64,000 nt of DNA, taken from the NCBI GenBank assembly GCA_018136815.1, contig CM030938.1:2521028-2585027 (forward strand), written 5' to 3'. The DNA comes from Isochrysis galbana (taxonomy: Eukaryota > Haptophyta > Isochrysidales > Isochrysidaceae). Position numbers and translations under genes: made by a program. Below the pieces are notes generated by a model. That model was not told where the DNA came from, did no database searches, and was given only the letters and a program-made list of their open reading frames with translations. Shown here piece by piece: positions 9,742 through 19,256 of the stretch (the stretch's first letter is position 1; each line of letters opens with the position of its first letter).

Positions 9742-10493
9742 GGAGGTCAGCGGCCTTGTCAGGCAGCGCCCCACGCCCCGACGGTCGCGGTGCAGCTGGT
9801 CTGGAGGCTAAGGGGGGGAAGAGAAGAGAAGAACGAAGAGACAAAAGAAGAGAGGAGACAGAGATAGGATATAGATGATTCTTCCCGGGCGGTGTGGAGA
9901 GAGAGGAGACTCACTTTTTCTCGTCCTCTTCCTCGTCTACTTCCTTATATCCCCCCCCCCCCGCACATCATCCAGCAAGGTACCTTTGAAAAGGAAGGAA
10001 TCTTTGGTGCGGCGAAAACCTTTTTGCCTTTCATAGTGCAAATAAAGTACTCCTTCAGCATTGTTTTGTATTCACCAGAGAGTGTCAGTGAACGGTGCCC
10101 TACCTCAAAGTTTGAGGAGACGTCGTCGAGGCTTCAAACTTTGAGGGCCAAGGGCAGCTTCAGTGACGGAGAAAGAAAACTTGGGAGGTGAAATGAAGGA
10201 GAAGCGAAAAACAAAATCCGCCGGCTCTGCGAAACGACGGTGACGGCCCCCTCCGCCGCCCGCCTCCCCCCCGCCGCCCGCAAGTGCAGCGAGGTGACCG
10301 TTCGCCCGCAAGCTCTGCACACCAGTCAAGCACACCTTGCGACCGGCTGTCTATTTCTCCCCTCACATGCGCATTGCCTCCACACTGCACTTCCTCTTCT
10401 CTCATTCTCATTGTTTCCCCTATCCCGCCACTGACCGCGTGTGTGCGCAGGAGATCGCCACGCCCAACGGACTGCCAAGCAGCAAACAGCTGC
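9742..10493. other. Intergenic with a strong hairpin
   Basis: The first 130 bases are the purine-rich (CT-rich on the minus strand) leader of the TLC gene. A C-run lies at about 9949-9962. A 13-bp stem (arms CCTCAAAGTTTGA and TCAAACTTTGAGG) lies at 10103-10146; each arm is itself nearly palindromic. No supported gene. Confidence 0.5.
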
Positions 10494-10610
10494 ACGCTAC
10501 AGCCCGGTCTTCTTCGTACTCGGGTCTACTGGCCTGGCATGTCTTCCGACGTTGCGTCCTACGTCCGGGAATGCCACGAGTGCACCCTCGCCAAGCCGCT
10601 ACCTAGGGCT
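10494..10610 (+). pseudogene. Ty3/gypsy integrase zinc-binding fragment
   Basis: About 38 codons read VYWPGMSSDVASYVREC followed by HEC and a lysine. This fits the integrase H2C2 pattern (YWPGM, DV-x-YV, C-x2-C, K) of Ty3/gypsy elements. The upstream histidine half of the finger and the catalytic core are missing and the frame stops at 10622. It is a small remnant. Confidence 0.6.
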
Positions 10611-10645
10611 CTAGCGCTCTAGCGTCGCCCTCCGGACTCTCCATG

Positions 10646-10743
10646 GGTCTGTCATGACCTTTTTGCTTTTTGTTGCCGCCCTGGCTGCTCCCTGGTCTGT
10701 CATGACCTTTTTGCTTTTTGTTGCCGCCCTGGCTGCTCCCTGG
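10646..10743. repeat. 48-bp tandem duplication
   Basis: Two consecutive copies of a 48-bp unit starting GGTCTGTCATGACC and ending GGCTGCTCCCT. No changes are visible between the copies. Confidence 0.85.
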
Positions 10744-12023
10744 TCCCTGGCAGCCAGTGCGATAGCCGTAAACGGGCGGTTGTCTTACCTATTCTCGAGC
10801 CGGATCGTGTCTTTTTTTGTCGTTCTTTTCCCGTCGTTCTCTTCATTCTCCTACGGGCGTGTGCTGCATGTCGCGCGCCATGGCCCCCTTCTAGGGGTAG
10901 GGGTAGGGGGCCCCTCGGGGCCCCCCAGAGGGCCAGCCAGGGCAGCTCAGGGGGCAGCGGAGGCTGGGGCAGTGCCCCTGGCCTCTCGTGCCTCTCCCTC
11001 GCTCGCCTCGCTGGCCCTGGGTGCCCTCCTGGCGGCCTCGGTGGTCTGTGGCTCAGTGGTGAGGGGGGGGGTTAGTACGAGCGAGGGCCAGTGCTGGCGA
11101 GTGCGTGCGGCACGCGGCGCGCGCTCGGCGAAGGTCTGGGCCAGATTGATGTCAGCTCAGCCCCTGCTAGCAGGCAGGGGCTGAGGTTGGTTGTGCAGGC
11201 CCACCCAGGGGGTGTCTGCGATGGAGAGATGGAGAGAGGGGGGCGCGATGTCGCATTCGCGAATCGACACTCGTTGGGCTTCTCTCTTCTCTTCGTCATT
11301 CGGTATTTATCGTTATAATTCTCTGCTTTCTCTCGTTCTCGGTCAAAAGCTTCGCTTGGATGCATGGGATAGTGGGTTGTGGAGCGCGCTCTCTCTTTCT
11401 CTCGAAAGAGAAGGGAAGTTTCCCCACCTTTCTTCCTCCCAGGCGCCTCGCAAATAGGTTTAATTTGCTATCTTCCCTGCGTTTCTTTATCTGCTTCTAG
11501 GGGCAATCAGGTTTAATTTGCGACCTCTTCGTATCTCCCCCTTAGGCACATCGCACTTCTCTCGTCTTATTCGGTAGGTCTCTTGGAATCCTGCGTAGCA
11601 AGATTTCCTCTCGTTTCCGTTATGGTGCGATTCCCGTTCCAGACAAGATCGCCGACAGATCGCCCTTTGATCGTCGTCCGTCGTTGTCTGATCGGAGTGT
11701 TCGGATTTGATTTCAGTCGAGTTATGTGAGAAAGTCGTGGGGCGAGGGTCGGGGTGTCGGGGTGTTTTCCTGGGTGTCTCTGTCCGTCGTCCTGTCGTCA
11801 GTCGTCATCCGTCGTCGCTCTCGCTCTCGTCGCTCTCGCTCTCGTAACACTCATACCCTACAATCCCTCCTCGCCTCGCCAGCCCCTGCCACCACAGCAC
11901 TCCTCTCACTCGCCCTCGCCTCTCGCTGCTCGTTCGATGTCGCTTTCGCCGCCGTCCTCGCCCTCGCTCAAGCCCGCCTGCCCGCCTTCCTCTGCTGACG
12001 GGCTTCCTCCGAAGTCGTCTCCC
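10744..12023. repeat. Degenerate GC-rich dispersed repeat and intergenic DNA
   Basis: 10860-11240 is a diverged, inverted relative of the R1/R2 family. It shares the CTCAGGGGGCAG, CTCTCCCTCGCTCGCCTCGC and tandem-GGGGCC features read in the opposite sense. The remainder to 12023 is unassigned. The last bases (12008-12023) are the left target-site duplication of the next element. Confidence 0.5.
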
Positions 12024-12785
12024 CAACTAAGTTTATACTTGGTTCGCCCATGGGGGGGCACGAGCCCCCCCCTCTCTCCACTCCTCCCTTGCCGTGGGGG
12101 AGGAACCACCCACTCTCCTGGCATGCCTGATGGCTTGCCAGGAGGCCACTGCCATGCTGACCCACTCTCTCCCTGACAGGCTCGCCTGATTCGCGCGTCC
12201 TGGCCCCTCAGGCCCCTCGTGGCCAGCCCATCGCTCCAACCCCCCCTCCCCCCTGTTCGACAGGCAGACAGGTGCAGAGTGGGGGCCCCTGAGGCCCAGG
12301 AGCGCTAGCGAGGGAGAGGCAGGGGAGACCAGGGCCCAGCCCCAGCCTCCTCTGCCCCCTGAGCTGGCCTCCAGGAGCCTCCAGGGGTCTCCAGGGGCAG
12401 CTGCAGGCCTGTCGCAGGCGCGCCATCGCGCGTGCCTGCAGGAGAGGGGAGAGAGAGCGCGGAGAAGGGGGTGGGCGGAGCGAGGGCTCCGCTCACCGGA
12501 AAATATGTAAGTCCCGCACCTGTTTACAGGAGAAGTCGGGACTGAGGACGCCGCCAGCCCGGTAGGCATAGGAGGAAGGGGGGAACGGATCACCGGGGGG
12601 GGGCGCGGGCCACCGACCATATCTAAGCCCTTTTCCCCTATCCCCCTAGTAGTGCACGGGGGGAGTCGCCTGATGGCGGGGGGGAAAGGGCCGGGAGAGA
12701 GGGGGTGTAGAAAGCTTTGCTGCGTGAGTAGAAAGTAGAGGGTCCACGGCCGCGAGTGCGGTGAGACTATTAAGAAGTTAATTAA
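12024..12785 (+). mobile_element. R2 non-autonomous retroelement, with target-site duplication
   Basis: A 762-bp element flanked by a perfect 16-bp duplication, TCCGAAGTCGTCTCCC, at 12008-12023 and 12786-12801. It begins AACTAAGTTTATACTTGG. A GGGGGGG-CACGA-GCCCCCC hairpin follows, then a GC-rich body, a CCTGTTTACAGG palindrome near 12520, and a 3' end GAGACTATTAAGAAGTTAAT. An inverted copy lies at 38929-39684. Frames of up to about 195 codons exist in the body but are not shared in length with the other copy, so it looks non-coding. Long duplications point to LINE-type target-primed integration. Confidence 0.85.
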
Positions 12786-12801
12786 TCCGAAGTCGTCTCC
12801 C

Positions 12802-13545
12802 TCGCCGCGCCTGCCGCCGGCTTTGCCCCTTCCTCATTGCCCTCAGGCCCTATGGGCCATCACAATTCGTCACGCGAGGCCCCCACCATTGGCCTCCTAC
12901 TTATAAAAGTAGTCAAGTCCGTAATGATGTATCTCCAAGCTAGCAAGTATAGTATGACTAGTGATTTGGGACAAGAGCCATCAGGGTGAAGGAAGAGTCT
13001 GTCGACAATCAGTTTCTCCCCCGACGTGTCCGGTGGTTGAGCTTCGATAGCGCGTCAAGCGTGCCGAAGATGTTCGATAGACGCGGCCATGTGGCTTATT
13101 AGTGCAAGGGTAGTGGCAGTAGCAGTACTAACGCTCAAGAAAATAATAACAATAAAAATAACATCGACCATCGCGCCACATCGCCTACACATTCAGCGCG
13201 ACGGTCTCTCTTCTATTGGATGCCCGCGAGCAACAAGGGTACAATGCGTGTGTGTTGTTGGGTTGTTGTGCAATCTTTTCACGCTCCATGGAGAACCTCA
13301 CTTGTCGCTAGCTGCCGTCACGCTATTTCCTCAAGACCTTGCCTATTCATGGGCTCCAGGTCGTTGCTTACAGTAAGGGACGACATCAGGGTGATCAGAA
13401 CACCATTGTGTCGACTGTACCGAGGGGATCTTGCATAGAGGCGATGCAATCACATGAACGGAGTCGAATTGAAGGTAATCCCCGATGCATTTTCTGAAGC
13501 AGCGCGGCTCCACGTTGCAGACTAGCATTCATATGGACCAATTTA
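12802..13545. other. Intergenic with an R1 3'-end remnant
   Basis: 13098-13138 resembles the R1 3' end (TAGTGGCAGTAGCAGTACTAACGCTCA) and is followed by an A-rich tail. The rest shows no gene and leads up to the 3' end of ARL6. Confidence 0.4.
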
Positions 13546-14506
13546 TCACAATTGGCGGCGTTTAAAGCGCGCCATCGCCTCGGCAAGCCAAGCAATTCCC
13601 TCGTCAAGGCCCTGGCCGGTGAGCGCGTTGCTCGCCCTGTACGAAGGCGTCGGTCAAGAGTCAAGGCGAATCGGCGTGCATCGCTAATAAGAGAGCGGGT
13701 GGCAAAGGAATGTGTTCGCAGGAGAAAGGGTTGCGCCGCGAGGAACTTACGCGATGTGCCAGGGCTTATCCGTGATCGCGTCGAGCTCCAACGCCTGTAC
13801 ACACTCCACAGGCGAAACTGCAGTGGGAAGGTCCATTTTGTTTGCAAAGAAGAGGACAGGCACCCCCGCCTTGATGTCTGCGGCCCGGGGATGGCGAGAA
13901 ACAGACTCTTAGGATAGTTCGTCTGGGAATGCACACCGGTAAGGTACGCTTAGGATTGGGGGGGCGGCCATGGACACCTGCGTGTGCGAGCAGCGACTCG
14001 AGCTCGTCTTTGGCAACACACATACGGAGCTTGTCTGTTGAATCTATGCAAAAAATGATTCCCCCCACCTCCTTGTAATAGTGCTCCCAAAGGTTGCGAT
14101 AGCGTCCCTGCCCGGACATATCGAAAACGGTGAAGGTGAGGCCGTTGCGCGTAAACTCGTCGACCGAGAAACCAACGGTCGGGACCACCTCTTCTGACGA
14201 AGCCTGCGCACATGAGGAGAGAGATCAGCATAGACTGCAGGGCCAGCGGTGGCACTCAGCAGCCCGGCCCGTCGACAAACCTTCTTTGGCTTGAGGAAGT
14301 TGATGATGGTGGACTTGCCCGAGTTGTCGAGGCCAACCTGTTCACAGAAGGGATCACAAGGGTCCACTGGGCTCTTTGCGGCCTTCAGGACCAGGCGGAG
14401 GCCGGCTGGGCGTGGGCGTGTCTCGTGGACTCACGCAGAGTATCCGCGCCTTGGATGACTTTCCGCCGCCGCCGAAGAGGTTGCCGAACATGCTGAAGAG
14501 TCCCAT
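13546..14506 (-). CDS. ARL6: ARL6 (BBS3) small GTPase
   Basis: Five exons join in frame: 14506-14435, 14337-14281, 14203-13978, 13877-13751 and 13636-13546. They give 190 residues; human ARL6 has 186. All four introns (77-114 bp) are GT-AG. Nucleotide-binding motifs are complete: P-loop GLDNSGKS, switch I threonine in [24 protein letters not shown] (the ARL6 signature), NKMDL and a final ASNAL. An N-terminal amphipathic segment carries a Gly-rich insert that the human protein lacks. Known role: GTP-bound ARL6 recruits the BBSome coat to membranes at the ciliary base, so the organism probably has cilia. GTTGCC half-sites lie about 230 bases upstream. Confidence 0.95.
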
Positions 14507-14670
14507 TCGCCCACTCCTCGTCCGCCGGCTCGCGCCGCGCCCTGATACTAGCGGCAGCGCGGGGCGTTGGCAGGGCTCCGCTGCCGGTTCGAAACAGTGC
14601 AAAATTGTGTGGGTACTCGTACGCACACGATCATTCTCGCCAGTGTTGGCTGCTTATGAGCTTCTTGAAC

Positions 14671-14814
14671 GTAAGTAAGACTCTTAGCATGTCTTACCGA
14701 GACCAACGTAAGTAAGACGAGATAAGACAGTCATGGCAACAGCAGGCAACTTTCGTAAGTAAGACGTAAGACACCGGTGAAACACTGGTAAGACTCCATA
14801 AGACATCGTAAGAC
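14671..14814. repeat. GTAAGAC motif cluster upstream of ARL6
   Basis: GTAAGTAAGAC occurs three times (14671-14681, 14708-14718, about 14755-14765), GTAAGAC three more times to 14814, and GTCTTAC once inverted (14691-14697). Spacing is irregular, so this is a motif cluster and not a simple tandem array. It lies in the ARL6 upstream region, next to the tRNA-like sequence. Confidence 0.7.
14731..14750 (-). promoter_or_regulatory. Candidate RFX X-box half-sites of ARL6
   Basis: On the ARL6 sense strand two GTTGCC half-sites, 10 bp apart, read GTTGCCTGCTGTTGCCATGA, about 230 bases upstream of the ATG. RFX X-boxes (GTTGCCATGGNAAC type) drive ciliary genes in animals. Only half-sites are present, and RFX control in this lineage is unproven. 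Confidence 0.3.
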
Positions 14815-14873
14815 CAAAAAAAAACAAGCCACGGGCTTGGCCAGACCTCCTTCGTACCCTTCCTTGCAAGGGT

Positions 14874-14950
14874 ACGGAGGAGACGGACTCGAACCCGTGA
14901 CCCGCGGCCTCAACCAATGAGGCCGCGTTCCGCGTCGTACTGAGCCCCCC
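14874..14950 (-). ncRNA. tRNA-like sequence, probably a SINE head or tRNA pseudogene
   Basis: The minus strand has a box-A-like GGCTCAGTACG, a long anticodon-arm-like hairpin (CGCGGCCTCA, loop TTGGT, TGAGGCCGCG), a perfect box-B-like GGTTCGAGTCC and a CTCCTCC end that can pair with the G-run at the 5' end. The 77-base span matches a tRNA. However, the D-arm is not formed, the T-stem has only four pairs and the anticodon loop is irregular. A GTACCCTT hairpin and a T9 run, a possible Pol III terminator, follow downstream. It is not a normal tRNA. Confidence 0.5.
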
Positions 14951-15131
14951 CAGCGCGCGCGAACCTTATGCATGCTAAAAGCAATATATATACCTAGGGA
15001 AAATAGGGTGAAGGGGCGGGTTGGGGTCAAGGGGCCGTACAAGTACAAGAAGCTGTACAAAAATATAAAACTAACACACCAGTACAAGATCCAAGAGGCT
15101 TGCACGGTTCACCAACAGTAAACGTACGCAA

Positions 15132-15980
15132 TCAGTCGAGGTGCACAGAGCAGCGCTCTCGCTTCAAGCGTGCAAAGCGCGTTCGCATGCGCTCCATGAA
15201 GTCGCGATTGACGCGAAGTATCGCCAGCATCTCCAATTCCTCGTCGTCGAGTAGCGTGTTCCCGTCTGTCATTACTTGCCCCGCCGCACGAAGTACTCGC
15301 TCACAGAAAGACTCAGCGTTTAAAGCACCTATTTGAGCATACGAGGACGATGCCATGGCCGAGATGAACCCAAACTTGGAGCGACAGGGGTCATCGCGCT
15401 CGATCGCCGAGTACACTTTGCCCACATCCAAAGGCAGCAAATGTGCCACCGGATCCAACCGATTCCCATCAGCGTGCGCGAGTTCCTCCGGGAATTCCGC
15501 CTTCCAATCGACAAGATGTCTTCGCCAATTCTTTAAGAAGGGGATGGCTTCCGCTTCCGATTGTGCCTGTATGTCTGCCTCGGTGGGCTCTGGCGGGTGT
15601 TCTTGAGATTGAGCAGCGGCGCCATCGGGATCGGACGTGTCATCGCCGTCATCATCTGTCCAGTTGCTCTCGCCATAGACGGTGCCCGATTCCAACCTGT
15701 TCTTGGAGCCGTCGCCGGTAGGTGCCCCACCGATCCTTAGTTTCTTGGGCCGTGGAACAGATGCCTCCATTTGAATTACCTTCTTTGCTAGGTGTGCCCT
15801 CTCCGCCTCTTCGCGCGCCATGCGGTCCTTCTCCTTTTGGAATTTCCACGCATTGACGGTGAACGTCGCGTACGCCTTGAGGAAGCACTCAACAGCCCGG
15901 TGCCTCTGTTCCTTGTTCAAGTGCGCGCACTTGACCGTGCGCAGGTCAAGAAGTGTGCACACCAGCTGCCGATCGGACAC
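15132..15980 (-). pseudogene. hAT transposase C-terminal fragment
   Basis: An open frame of 282 codons without a credible start. The C-terminal 75 residues fit the hAT dimerisation domain: SAMASSSYAQIGALNAESF (usual form: ...A.PSSSAxSERxFS), then CERVLRAAGQVMTDGNTLL and ELEMLAILRVNRDFM. A Glu/Asp-rich spacer and a W-containing segment lie upstream. The DDE/RNase H-like core and the BED finger are missing. It follows the piggyBac-like gene on the same strand, so the two may be adjacent fragments or one chimeric gene. Confidence 0.65.
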
Positions 15981-17499
15981 GACGACTCCAAGGGTTTCTT
16001 CAGGCCAAGCGACCTGTTCCGACGTACTTCCGCAGAAACGTCGCTCGACTTCGAGCTACGCATGGTGTTCGGATCCTCCGCGTCCTCCTCGTCACCCTTT
16101 TGCAGCCAGTGTTGCTCTTCGAACCAAAGACAATATTTTGTCACGGTATCGTTGAGCGAGTCCACCAGATTACCTGAATGAACGGCGGCCTTGAATCTGA
16201 TTCTTTGTTTCCCTTGATGCTTGTGTTCGCGGGTCGCCTCGTCGAGCCCGAGGTGTTGGTGTGGACTCCACGCCTTGCCGAACGCGTCACACAGGAGATT
16301 GGTCAGCTCACGGCGCTTACGATGCATATCCCAACCTGGGCCGCCGCGATCGGCAGCGTTAGCTTGTTACGGATGCCCCTCCGTCCTCTCCTACGTTTAC
16401 TTTCTAAGTCCTGCGAGATCTCCTCTCACCTCTCTCTTCACGTGAGGAGAGGCGACGGGCCTCCTCTCTTCTTTCCTTTTCTTTCCTCTCTTTCTCCCAT
16501 GCTCAACCCCCTTTCTTCGCGTATCCCGTTACGTTAGTTATCTACGTGTTACTGTGAATGTGCGTGTGATAGTGGTGTGGGAGAATTATAAGAGGAATTT
16601 TATCCGGTTCTGTTCTGGAGAGAGCGCGAGCGATGGCGTCGCTCTCTCTCCTTTCGGCCGCCCTGGTCACCATGATGGTGCCAGGGCGATATAGCTGGGC
16701 TGTCGCCATCGGCGAATGCCCCGTGCCTGTTGAGCCACGAAAAGTGCTTGTAAGTCAAGGCTGCGAACAGGTGCGCGTCGAAGAGAGATGAGCTCGGGTT
16801 CCAGAGCAACGCGGCGCTGAGTTCTGGCTTCAGTTGGGCTACGCGCATACGGGCTGCAGCCCACAAATCGAAGTGACGCGGGCGGAGGACAATCTTCATT
16901 CGCAACATCGAGCGCTCCACGGTGTCCTTCTTCCAATTGGGCCGCTCAGCGCGCCAGGCCCGAGCGTGCTGCTTGGTGTATGAGCACCAACGCAGCTTGA
17001 ACTCGTGCGGCACGAGGTGCTGCATGATGTCTAGGGGGGTCGAATTCTTGTTGAGAGCTACGTCGGTCGGACCTGGAGAGGGGCCACGAAAAGGCGGCAG
17101 CTCGCGGTCGATGGGGCCAGCCGCCCAACGACAGTCCTCGGGCGTGGTCTCGGCAGGCATCAATTCTTCGTCACTCCACCCCTCCTCCGGTTGGTCGTAC
17201 TCGTCGGCCCACGAAACCTCCGTGACGTTGCGCTTGCCCGCCTTCCTCGCGACGGCGCTCGGGCGACGAGAATGCCTTGGGCCCTGCATCACCTCCACAC
17301 TCCTATCGAATAGCTTGGGCTGCAGATTGGGCGGCTGGTACATCGTGACATACTTCACGCACGTCTTCCCACGCACCTTACTCACCTTCTCAACCTTGAC
17401 CTCGGAGGGTGTCAGGTCTCGCCCGAGCTGCGAGTCAGGGGGGAGAGGCGCGGGCAAAGAGGGCTGCGTCTGCGTGCGGCAGCATGAGGCGTCCGCCAT
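15917..17499 (-). CDS. piggyBac-like transposase-derived gene, truncated core
   Basis: Two exons, 17499-16671 and 16335-15917, join in frame across a 335-bp GT-AG intron to give 415 residues. An acidic N-terminal region precedes STPLDIMQHLVPHEFKLRW and KQHARAWRAERP, which match the opening helices of the piggyBac transposase domain. The second exon carries RRELTNLLCDAFGKAWSP and then LGLDEATREHKHQ, equivalent to the segment with the first catalytic Asp (LSIDEMM type). The remaining catalytic Asp residues and the Cys-rich C-terminus are not present, so transposition activity is unlikely. The clean splice suggests a formerly expressed gene. The 3' end overlaps the hAT fragment frame. Confidence 0.6.
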
Positions 17500-17944
17500 G
17501 CTCGCTATCGCTAGGTAGGAGGCGGGGGGGAAGCAAGGGGAGGGGGGCGGGCCCCACAGCGAGCGGCTTTCGCGCGAGAGAACGCTCCCGCCCGCGCTTT
17601 CGTGGCAACGTTCTCCCGCGCTTCTAAAACCAAGCATTATTGACGAATTTATTCTTGGTACTTCTACCCAAGCCCGCAAGGGGGCCCATATGTGTCTCAA
17701 AGGGCCCCCATGGGCCGCCAAAGACCCCTAGGGGCTCCAAATATAGCCGTATATACTCGAGACGCGATTAGCGTCCTCCAGGAGGACTAGGCATGTACGA
17801 GGGTTAAAACTCTAAAGTAGGGGGAATGATGGGGGACCGACCAAATCCAAATTTTCCGACATACAATAGCGGGCATTAGTTTGCGCAAGTGAACGGCGAG
17901 GGAGCAGCTAGCAGCCAGAGGGTGCAGGACTGTGGGACAGGAGA
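17500..17944. other. Intergenic
   Basis: The leader of the piggyBac-like gene and GC-rich sequence with GGGGGCCC-type palindromic blocks (17680-17740). No gene seen. Confidence 0.4.
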
Positions 17945-17969
17945 AGAAGAAAAAACATCTGAAGATTCT
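17945..17969 (-). repeat. LINE 3'-terminal motif
   Basis: The minus strand reads CAGCCCAGAATCTTCAGATG followed by a T-run. The same ending closes the LINE-derived elements at 46228 and 61549, and a variant is seen at 24164 and 41070. It marks a short 5'-truncated copy or relic. Confidence 0.55.
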
Positions 17970-17979
17970 GGGCTGGCAC

Positions 17980-18145
17980 TAGTGATGTGGCATCAGCTCA
18001 TAAGCTGAAACCGACTTCGAGCTTACGCTTACGCCGATATATCAGTAGCGTATATCAGCTAATGAGGTCCATCAGCTAATATCACCTCCTCTGAGGCTCT
18101 GAGGCTCTTAGGGAGCAGTATATGAGCTGATATCACAATAGCTGG
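17980..18145. repeat. MITE-like inverted repeat element
   Basis: Imperfect terminal inverted repeats built on TCAGCTCATA (about 17980-18002 and 18120-18143, preceded by GTGAT on each arm) enclose about 120 bp with further ATCAGCT copies. No coding capacity. Confidence 0.5.
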
Positions 18146-18162
18146 TGTGTACATAAAAAGAC

Positions 18163-18348
18163 GGTCTGGGGATCGAACTGGCTCCTGGGTGTGCACACGT
18201 GCACACGTGCACACTGACAGTACTGATGTCAGCCTTCCTCGCAGGATTCCTGGCTGAGTGTCGCTGATCAGTGTCAGTGTGCATGTGTGCACACATTCAT
18301 TGTTGTTGGCACCCAGGAGCCAGTTCGATCCCCAGAGGTCCCCAGACC
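18163..18348. repeat. Foldback element with 23-bp perfect arms
   Basis: The arm GGGATCGAACTGGCTCCTGG plus GTG (18169-18191) is repeated exactly in reverse complement at 18310-18332. Outside it, GGTCT/AGACC also pairs. Inside it, GTGCACAC runs and CACTGACA/TGTCAGTG extend the pairing. The loop is about 50 bases. It could form a long RNA or DNA hairpin. The GTTCGATCCC in the arm resembles a tRNA box B. Confidence 0.8.
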
Positions 18349-19101
18349 GATATATATGTTACCCCGTTACCCCCCAGGAGCCAACGCCCCCCGATAGCTA
18401 TGTATGGGGTGGTCGGGCGGGGGGGCGAAGATCGCAACTGATTGGCATGCCAAAAGCAAAGGGGGATAGCCACTGCCTGTCGGAGGCTTGGCCGACAGCC
18501 TCTGCGCGTGCCTCGCAAGCGAGAGAAGAGGGCGCCTGTGGAGGACGACAGGACGACGCGACTCCTGCGGAGGACGACGAGACTCCAGCCGTCCTCTCCG
18601 GTTCTACGTTCTACGCTTCTAATCTTCTACCCCGCTCCTCCACTTTCGGAGCCGCTGCCTGTCTGGGCGCTGCCCAGCGGAAGGAAAGATGGGAGGAGAG
18701 GGGGAGAGCGAGTAGGAGAGAAGGAAGGGAGAGCAGAGGAGAGAGAGGTAGGAGAGAGGAAAGAAAGGAGTGAGAGGAAACCGAGTGTTGGATGAGAGAG
18801 AGGAGGAGGCGAGAAAGAAGACAAGGAGGAGACAGAGAGGAGAAAAGAAGAGAGAGAGGAGTGAAGAGACACAGGAGACAGAGAGGAGAGAGGGGAGACG
18901 CGGCGGGATGTATTGTAGTTGCTGTGGGCGAGAGCGAGGGGAAAGTGGAAGACGGGAATACGCCATTGATTGTATGCCGGCGTAGAGAAGTTCCAGAGAG
19001 AAGAACAGGAGGGCGAGAGCAGTTTTGAGAGCCAGAGAGGGAGAGAAAGCGGGGCGGGGGGGGGGGCAGGAGGAGGGCGTGAGAGAGAGAAAGACCGAGC
19101 G

Positions 19102-19140
<39 letters not shown>

Positions 19141-19256
19141 CCCCCTCCCTCCCCCGCCGCCGCCCTCTCCTCTTTAAGGCCACTCTTCTTCTCTCCTCCC
19201 TACTCCCCCCTCCGCTCCCGCCTCCCCCTCCCCGCCCCCCCAAGCTGTGCGCGGCG
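18349..19256. other. Intergenic and UBE4 5' region
   Basis: 18349-18395 carries the phrase TATATATGTTACCCC with CCCCCCAGGAGCCAACGCCC, which recurs at 49905-49945. 18680-19060 is strongly purine-rich. 19105-19137 is a (CT)n microsatellite on the sense strand, followed by C/T-rich DNA right up to the UBE4 start codon. The other frames seen here are low-complexity and not credible. Confidence 0.5.

Noticed and set aside
12033..12620. 195-codon frame inside R2
   Set aside because: The inverted R2 copy does not conserve it at this length. Composition follows the GC-rich repeat.
14874..14950. A functional tRNA gene
   Set aside because: Box A and box B are good, but the D-arm is absent, the T-stem is short and the anticodon loop is irregular.
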